From Bacteroidota bacterium (GTDB taxonomy: Bacteria; Bacteroidota; Bacteroidia; Cytophagales; Cyclobacteriaceae), in contig JAHEMS010000057.1 in the NCBI GenBank assembly GCA_024643595.1, positions 1-12,083 of the forward strand: a stretch of DNA of 12,083 bases. Direction: 5' to 3'. Position 1 is the stretch's first letter; each line of letters begins with the position of its first letter. Position numbers and translations under genes: made by a program. Positions 7,592 to 12,083 of the stretch are shown here, in pieces. Under the pieces are notes generated by a model. It searched no databases. It worked only from the letters and a program-made list of their open reading frames with translations, and had not been told where the DNA came from.

Positions 7592-8773
7592 ATGGGCTGT
7601 GCCTGTGGAACAAAAACTGACGGAAAAGTTACTGGTTGTAATAATAATGGTGCCTGCCAGACAGGCGGTTGCAATAAAATGAATGTATTCGACTGGCTAT
7701 CCAACATGGACATGCCAGTTGAAAATCGATTTTCTATCGTTGAAGTCCGTTTCAAAAACGGGCGCAAAGATTTCTACAGAAATTCAGATGACATTACGCT
7801 CATCACTGGTGATGCGATTATTGTAGAAGCACCTACTGGTCATCATTTAGGACATGTTTCATTGCAAGGGGAGTTGGTAAGACTTCAGATGCAAAAGAAA
7901 AAAGTAGCCAATGATGACGAAATCAAAAAAGTCTATCGCATTGCCACTCAAAAAGATCTGGAAAAATTTGAAGATATCAGGAAGCGTGATCTTCCAACAC
8001 TGTTCCGAACCCGGGAAATCGTCCGTCAGTTAAACCTGAATATGAAATTGTCGGATGTTGAATTTCAGGCAGATAACACCAAGGCAACTTTTTTTTACTC
8101 AGCAGAAGACCGCGTAGATTTTCGTGAATTAATTAAGTTGCTCGCATCAGAATTTAAAGTTCGGGTGGAGATGCGTCAGATAAGCCTGAGGCAGGAAGCT
8201 GGACGTTTAGGTGGCATTGGAGTATGCGGACGAGAACTTTGCTGCTCAACGTGGTTAAGCGATTTTAAAAACGTGGCCACCAGTGCAGCCCGCTATCAAA
8301 ATCTTTCACTTAATCCCAGCAAACTATCCGGTCAGTGTGGGCGGTTAAAGTGCTGCTTGAATTATGAACTGGAAACCTACATGGAGGCATTGAAAGACAT
8401 TCCTGAGGTGGAGGTCCCATTGTTAACCGAACAGGGCGAAGCACGCCTTCAAAAGACGGATATCTTTAGAAAAATTATGTGGTTTGGGTACAAGGAAGAT
8501 AATAACTGGTATCCACTGCGCATTGATCGGGTAAACGAAATTCTGGAGATGAACAGGGCTGGAAAAAAACCAGCGAGCTTAGAGGTGAATGTTGAAATGG
8601 TGAAAGAACCTGTATCTAAACTCAACAGCGACCTGGAGACCATGGATAGAAAATATCAAAACAAATCAAAGAAAAAGAAAAAGAACCGAAATCAGGGTAA
8701 AGATCGCCAGGCACAAAATCAACCTGCTAAAAATCAACAGCCACGTAACAATCCAAAAGGACCCCGTAAATAA
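7592..8773 (+). CDS. PSP1 domain protein, RicT/YaaT family
   Basis: A 393-residue member of the PSP1/RicT family. In Bacillus subtilis, RicT (YaaT) works with RicA and RicF as an iron-sulfur complex affecting RNase Y-dependent RNA maturation, sporulation and competence; the role in Bacteroidota is not established to my knowledge. The diagnostic core is GGIGVCGRELCCSTWL (C212, C217, C218) and SGQCGRLKCCLNYE (C249, C254, C255), two CGRxxCC repeats that are the likely cluster ligands. There are additions at both ends. An N-terminal segment has five cysteines in 27 residues (C3, C5, C16, C22, C27). From about residue 353 a Lys/Asn/Gln-rich, probably disordered basic tail contains a run of seven Lys broken only by one Ser. 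The ATG at 7592 is preceded by AAAGGG but too closely for a normal Shine-Dalgarno sequence. The stop overlaps the gldH start by one base. Confidence 0.88.
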   Translation: MGCACGTKTDGKVTGCNNNGACQTGGCNKMNVFDWLSNMDMPVENRFSIVEVRFKNGRKDFYRNSDDITLITGDAIIVEAPTGHHLGHVSLQGELVRLQMQKKKVANDDEIKKVYRIATQKDLEKFEDIRKRDLPTLFRTREIVRQLNLNMKLSDVEFQADNTKATFFYSAEDRVDFRELIKLLASEFKVRVEMRQISLRQEAGRLGGIGVCGRELCCSTWLSDFKNVATSAARYQNLSLNPSKLSGQCGRLKCCLNYELETYMEALKDIPEVEVPLLTEQGEARLQKTDIFRKIMWFGYKEDNNWYPLRIDRVNEILEMNRAGKKPASLEVNVEMVKEPVSKLNSDLETMDRKYQNKSKKKKKNRNQGKDRQAQNQPAKNQQPRNNPKGPRK

Positions 8774-9246
8774 TGAGGATAGTTATTATTTTTTTTCTGC
8801 TGGGTCTATTATGCTCCTGCGACCCAGACCGATTATATGAACAAAATACAGAACTTGAACATCGATACTGGAGAGCAGATGAATCCATTGCTTTTGATTT
8901 TAAGATCGTGGATGCTTCTCAGCCCTATAATATTTACTACAACATTCGTAATTCTTTAGAATATCCCTATGCGAGGTTATTCATCCAATATACGCTCGCC
9001 GATTCATCAGGCATGCAGGTTGATAAAAAGTTAAATGCTCAGTTTTTGTTTGATCAGAAAACCGGTAAACCATTTGGGCACAGCGGCATAGGCGATATTT
9101 TTGATCACCAGTTCCTGATTATGGAAAAATATACATTTAAATATCCTGGAAAATACCAGTTGATGATTGAGCAATATAACCGCCAGGATACACTAATGGG
9201 GGTCCTGGCCGTTGGAGCAAGGATTGAAAGATTTACTTCAAAATAA
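8773..9246 (+). CDS. gldH: Gliding motility lipoprotein GldH
   Basis: A 157-residue predicted lipoprotein. Residues 1-15 form a hydrophobic signal (MRIVIIFFLLGLLCS), and the lipobox LCSC puts the lipidated cysteine at C16; a Cys at lipobox position -2 is unusual. The mature part resembles GldH, with YRWADES-like spacing in HRYWRADESIAFDF and the central IRNSLEYPYARLFIQYTL. In Flavobacterium johnsoniae GldH is needed for gliding and supports the GldJ/type IX secretion machinery at the cell envelope. The start is fixed by TAATG: the last A of the ricT-like stop is the first base of this ATG, so translation is probably coupled. A strong terminator begins at the stop codon. Assignment rests on length, lipoprotein signal, motif resemblance and the family's known position after a PSP1 gene. 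Whether this organism glides cannot be told from the window. Confidence 0.82.
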   Translation: MRIVIIFFLLGLLCSCDPDRLYEQNTELEHRYWRADESIAFDFKIVDASQPYNIYYNIRNSLEYPYARLFIQYTLADSSGMQVDKKLNAQFLFDQKTGKPFGHSGIGDIFDHQFLIMEKYTFKYPGKYQLMIEQYNRQDTLMGVLAVGARIERFTSK

Positions 9247-9274
9247 AAAATGGGGCCTAAGCCCCATTTTTTTT
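9245..9274. terminator. Bidirectional intrinsic terminator between gldH and the sensor kinase gene
   Basis: ATGGGGC and GCCCCAT form a perfect 7-bp stem around a CTAA loop, with six A before and eight T after. The structure therefore works as a terminator on both strands. It ends gldH transcripts on the plus strand, and on the minus strand it lies about 140 bp past the stop of the kinase gene. The remaining spacer, 9275-9413, is AT-rich and I see no gene or further signal in it. Confidence 0.92.
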
Positions 9275-9413
9275 AGCGGATTTAAATTCAAAAAAATCTC
9301 TCCTGATCTAACCTGAAAACAAAATTCTAAACTCAAATAACCAAGAAACTGAATACAATGTAGGTGTGCATTGAACTTTGATCATCTAAAAATCAATTAG
9401 AAAGAAATTAGAA

Positions 9414-10781
9414 TCATTTAAGGGCCGCCAACACCACTTTTACTATCGTTCCTTTGCCAGGCGCGGAGTCTAATTCAATCCTCCCTTTATGAATGGACAG
9501 AATCCGATGACTCAATGATAACCCAATACCATATCCCTTAACCTTGGAGGTGGCATCCGTTCGAAAAAATGGTTCAAAAACATTATTAAAATCCTTCTTT
9601 TCAATACCCGGCCCTTGGTCTGATACCTCCACCACCAATTCGTCTTTTACTGATGTTAATGTAATTTTTGCCTGTTTATTCCCCGAAAATTTACAGGCAT
9701 TTTCTACAATATTCTGGAATGCAATCTTCAGTAAATGAGGATTCCCCAACACGGTCAGCTTGTTTTCATCTTCGGGCATTTCATGAATACTAACTTCAAT
9801 GCGGTAGGTTAAATCGATCGTACTAATAAAATCACGTACGTCCCAGATAATTTCGTCTAATCGCACCCGATTCATCGTAAAAGAATCCTGCTCTCGGTTA
9901 AGTCTTGCCAATTCCAATAAGCTGTTGGATAACTGGTTGAGTCCGCGTATATCCTCCAATACTGATTCAATAGTTTGCTTATATTCCTCCTTTGAGCGTT
10001 CCTTAAGAAGCGTAACTTCCAGCTGGGAAGTGATATTGGTAAGTGGATTTTTAAGTTCGTGAGAAACGTTTGATACAAACATTTTCTGTACCTGAAAGGC
10101 TTTGGCAATACGACCCAGTAATTCATTGAAGATTAAAATCAACTTGCCCATTTCATCCTCATATGGACTTTCCTTTAAGCGCTGATCAAGATTTTGAGGA
10201 GAAATGCTTTTCACCTCATTCATGATGCGTTTTATCGGTCTTAAAGCCCGGCCTGAGTAAATCCATCCGGAAATAAATACCACTGCAGTCAAAATCAAAT
10301 AGGCTATGGTCAGCAAGGCTTGAAGATCCTCCAGTCTTGCAGCTCCATTAATATCCACCCCGGCTGCTACAACCACATAATCAGATCCTTTATCCCTGAA
10401 AAGTACACCGATCACATCAAACCCACTTTTTTTCAGGCGCTGCTCCCCATACTTTCTGATATTTTCAATTGCCGCTGAACTCAAAAAGCGAGTGGTATCT
10501 CCGCTGAAGTATATCTCTTTATCTTCGTGGTCATAAATACGAACAGTCTCTCGATATAAATTATCACGCTTAGCACGGTCGATAACCTGCAATAAGGCAG
10601 AATCTACGCCCTCTACCTTGATAAGAAGTATGGCTGAAGTAATTGCTTTTTCCTTAAGTCTACGATTGAATTCGCGTTCAGAAAACTGATACGTAAAAAA
10701 ATAAATTGACATAAAGGCAATCAGGACGATCGTGCTCACCAGGATGGTAAATTGCAAGGTAAGTCGAGTGCGAATCTGCAT
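9414..10781 (-). CDS. Two-component sensor histidine kinase (HAMP, HisKA, HATPase_c)
   Basis: A 455-residue membrane kinase that should autophosphorylate and pass phosphate to the response regulator encoded just upstream. A transmembrane helix lies at about residues 10-30, and a second at about 155-175. The roughly 120 residues between them form the extracytoplasmic sensor region, which carries no motif I recognise. A HAMP linker follows (about 176-230; GRALRPIKRIMNEV). The dimerisation domain contains the H-box FVSNVSHELKNPLT with phosphoacceptor H241. The ATP-binding domain has the N-box NIVENACKF (357-365), the G1 box DQGPGI (388-393), the F-box FEPFFRTD and the G2 box GYGIGL (416-421). 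All catalytic motifs are intact. The architecture is that of CusS/RprX-like kinases paired with OmpR-type regulators, but the signal is unknown. The start is 3 bp after the regulator's stop, so they are one operon. Confidence 0.92.
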   Translation of the reverse strand: MQIRTRLTLQFTILVSTIVLIAFMSIYFFTYQFSEREFNRRLKEKAITSAILLIKVEGVDSALLQVIDRAKRDNLYRETVRIYDHEDKEIYFSGDTTRFLSSAAIENIRKYGEQRLKKSGFDVIGVLFRDKGSDYVVVAAGVDINGAARLEDLQALLTIAYLILTAVVFISGWIYSGRALRPIKRIMNEVKSISPQNLDQRLKESPYEDEMGKLILIFNELLGRIAKAFQVQKMFVSNVSHELKNPLTNITSQLEVTLLKERSKEEYKQTIESVLEDIRGLNQLSNSLLELARLNREQDSFTMNRVRLDEIIWDVRDFISTIDLTYRIEVSIHEMPEDENKLTVLGNPHLLKIAFQNIVENACKFSGNKQAKITLTSVKDELVVEVSDQGPGIEKKDFNNVFEPFFRTDATSKVKGYGIGLSLSHRILSIHKGRIELDSAPGKGTIVKVVLAALK

Positions 10782-10784
10782 GCC

Positions 10785-11462
10785 CTAATCTTCTTTTAAG
10801 ATATAGCCCATGCCAAACTGTGTATGGATTAATTTTTTATCAAAATCACGGTCAATTTTTTTTCGAAGATAATTTACATAGACTTCCACCATATTTGTGC
10901 CCGTATCAAAATCTACATTCCAGACATTCTTTGAAAGCTCTGCCCTTGGAATTACTTTTCCCTGATTACGGAGAAAATACTCTAACAATGAAAATTCTTT
11001 TGACGTAAGTTCAATCTGTTTACCTGCCCTGACTACAATTTTTTTATTTAAATCCAGTATGAGATCAGCAATGCGCAAATGATTATCATCCACAGGATAT
11101 TTTGGCTGACGTTTTGTAAGTGACCGGATCCTCGCTAACAATTCACGGAACTCAAATGGTTTTGCTAAATAATCATCCGCTCCGCTATCCAAACCTTGAA
11201 CTACATCATCAGTATCACCAAGCGCTGTAAGCATCAGGATAGGAGTTTCAATTTTACCAGCCCTTAGTTCTTTACAAAGTTCGTGTCCGTTGATTCCCGG
11301 CATAATTACATCTGAAATAATCAGGTTATAGAGGTTACGAAAGGCAAGGTATTTTCCAGACAATCCATCCTCTGCTGCATCTACATCATATCCATTCTCC
11401 TCCAATCCCTTTTTTAGGTACTGAATGGTTTTCTTTTCATCCTCAATTAAAAGAATTTTCAT
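10785..11462 (-). CDS. OmpR/PhoB-family response regulator
   Basis: A 225-residue transcription regulator. The receiver domain (1-118) has the acidic pocket E7-D8, phosphoacceptor D51 (LIISDVIMPGINGHEL), T79 and K101 (LAKPFEF), all the residues needed for phosphorylation. The C-terminal winged-helix domain (about 128-223) shows the typical ELTSKEFSLLEYFLRNQGKVI, VEVYVNYLRKKID and GMGYILKE. The ATG at 11462 starts directly on the first receiver strand MKILLIEDE. The sensor kinase gene follows after 3 bp. The 90-bp upstream spacer has a possible promoter and a 9-bp inverted repeat that could be an autoregulatory site. Targets cannot be inferred from the window: neighbours on either side (gldH, secDF) are convergent or separately terminated. 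Confidence 0.95.
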   Translation of the reverse strand: MKILLIEDEKKTIQYLKKGLEENGYDVDAAEDGLSGKYLAFRNLYNLIISDVIMPGINGHELCKELRAGKIETPILMLTALGDTDDVVQGLDSGADDYLAKPFEFRELLARIRSLTKRQPKYPVDDNHLRIADLILDLNKKIVVRAGKQIELTSKEFSLLEYFLRNQGKVIPRAELSKNVWNVDFDTGTNMVEVYVNYLRKKIDRDFDKKLIHTQFGMGYILKED

Positions 11463-11467
11463 CTGGT

Positions 11468-11475
11468 CAAAAGTA
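11468..11475 (-). promoter_or_regulatory. Possible -7 element for the response regulator-kinase operon
   Basis: On the minus strand this reads TACTTTTG, matching TAnnTTTG. It ends only 5 bp before the ATG at 11462, so transcription would start at or next to the start codon and give a leaderless message. No TTG is present at the expected -33 distance, and in AT-rich DNA such an octamer can occur by chance. Confidence 0.3.
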
Positions 11476-11477
11476 AA

Positions 11478-11547
11478 TTCCTATTTGGTGAATTTAGCAT
11501 TAGAATTCAATTAAAACCAAGTTTATCAAGCGATTGTGAAATAGGAA
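11478..11547. repeat. Perfect 9-bp inverted repeat upstream of the response regulator gene
   Basis: The arms are TTCCTATTT (11478-11486) and AAATAGGAA (11539-11547), separated by 52 bp, about 61 bp centre to centre. They lie in the spacer between the secDF terminator and the regulator start. A paired operator for looping or autoregulation is possible, but the arms are AT-rich and chance is a real alternative. Confidence 0.45.
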
Positions 11548-11552
11548 ACAAT

Positions 11553-11580
11553 AAAAAAGCCCCAATTAAAAATTGGGGCT
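11553..11580 (-). terminator. Intrinsic terminator of secDF
   Basis: On the minus strand AGCCCCAATT and AATTGGGGCT form a perfect 10-bp stem around a TTT loop, followed by a run of T. It begins about 21 bp after the secDF stop and ends that transcript before the response regulator gene. Confidence 0.93.
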
Positions 11581-11601
11581 TCCTGATGATTATAAATTTA
11601 T

Positions 11602-12083
11602 TTAAGCCACTGCTTTAGCTTCTGATTTTTTTGAAGCTCGCTTCACAGTCTCCGTATCTAAATCCAACACCACCGGGGCGGCAACGAATATAGAAGAGAA
11701 CGTTCCCACACCAACGCCGATAAACAAAGCAAATGAGAAACCTCTTAAAACTTCTCCGCCAAATAACAACAATACGACCACTACAATTAATGTCGTACCT
11801 GAAGTGATTAACGTTCGACTAAGTGTACTGTTGATGGCATCATTAAATACCGTAGCACGATCATGGTTAGCGCCAAACCCAAGATATTCACGAATACGAT
11901 CAAAAATGATTACCGTGTCATTGATCGAATATCCAATAATTGTTAGAACAGCGGCAACAAAGACCTGATCCACCTCAAAAGCAAGTCCGAACACACGGGC
12001 AATAGCAAACGAGGCAATCACAAATAAGGTATCATGAACGGTTGCCACGATAGCTCCCGCACTATAGGTCCATTTTTTGAAAC
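11602..12083 (-). CDS. secDF: Protein translocase subunit SecF / C-terminal part of SecDF, N-terminus beyond the window
   Basis: SecD and SecF are membrane proteins that use the proton gradient to help pull proteins through SecYEG. The frame is open from the right edge to the TAA at 11602-11604, giving 159 visible residues. A GTG at 12048 lies in this frame, but coding continues upstream of it (KKWTYSAGAIVATVHD), so it is not the start. Conserved SecF features are GAIVATVHDTLFV and the signature IGYSINDTVIIFDRIREYL. The end of the protein contains the last hydrophobic segments (TLIVVVVLLLF; GFSFALFIGVGVGTFSSIFVAAPVVL) and a short charged tail. In Bacteroidota SecD and SecF are usually fused in one protein of about 1000 residues; the fusion cannot be checked here because the SecD half would lie outside. 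A strong terminator follows. Confidence 0.93.
   Translation of the reverse strand, partial: FKKWTYSAGAIVATVHDTLFVIASFAIARVFGLAFEVDQVFVAAVLTIIGYSINDTVIIFDRIREYLGFGANHDRATVFNDAINSTLSRTLITSGTTLIVVVVLLLFGGEVLRGFSFALFIGVGVGTFSSIFVAAPVVLDLDTETVKRASKKSEAKAVA

Noticed and set aside
9275..9413. Small peptide frame of about 25 codons on the minus strand in the gldH-kinase spacer
   Set aside because: It is very short, without a Shine-Dalgarno sequence or promoter, in AT-rich DNA. No support beyond an open frame.
12046..12048. GTG at 12048 as the start of a short SecF protein
   Set aside because: Coding sequence typical of SecF continues upstream to the window edge.
1..12083. A new defence, mobile or CRISPR-like system
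   Set aside because: All genes match housekeeping or common envelope families. No repeats arrays, transposase, integrase, toxin-antitoxin pair or tRNA-associated scar was seen on either strand.

Overview
This window looks like chromosomal DNA from a member of the Bacteroidota, most likely a Cytophagales-type gliding bacterium. Four things support this. There is a GldH-type gliding-motility lipoprotein gene and a GWxTD-domain protein gene, both largely confined to that phylum. Two intergenic regions carry the Bacteroidota -7 promoter element TAnnTTTG, both as TATCTTTG. Start codons mostly lack a Shine-Dalgarno sequence. The base composition is moderately AT-rich, with strongly AT-rich spacers. 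The assignment to Cytophagales rather than another class is inference.

Layout from left to right. The 3' part of a GWxTD-domain protein gene enters from the left edge and is followed 37 bp later by rlmB, a 23S rRNA 2'-O-methyltransferase, on the same strand. rlmB converges on a two-gene minus-strand unit, kpsF/kdsD (arabinose-5-phosphate isomerase) then manC (mannose-1-phosphate guanylyltransferase), and the rlmB and manC ends overlap by 10 bp. kpsF is divergent from recQ across a very short spacer. recQ ends in an intrinsic terminator, followed at once by a promoter and purD. Next comes a two-gene plus-strand unit, a RicT/PSP1-family gene and gldH, joined by an overlapping TAATG. A bidirectional hairpin terminator separates gldH from a convergent minus-strand two-component system (response regulator, then sensor kinase). 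At the right edge is the C-terminal part of secDF, on the minus strand, with its own terminator.

Functionally the window mixes housekeeping (rRNA modification, DNA repair, purine synthesis, protein export) with envelope functions (sugar precursors for surface glycans, gliding lipoprotein, sensor kinase). Every gene belongs to a recognisable family, and gene density is high: the longest stretch without a gene is about 167 bp (9247-9413). I saw no tRNA, rRNA, CRISPR array, insertion sequence, prophage or integration scar, and no convincing new multi-gene system. The points most worth a second look are the cysteine-rich N-terminus and basic tail of the RicT-like protein and its coupling to gldH, the uncharacterised GWxTD protein beside rlmB, and a perfect 9-bp inverted repeat upstream of the response regulator.
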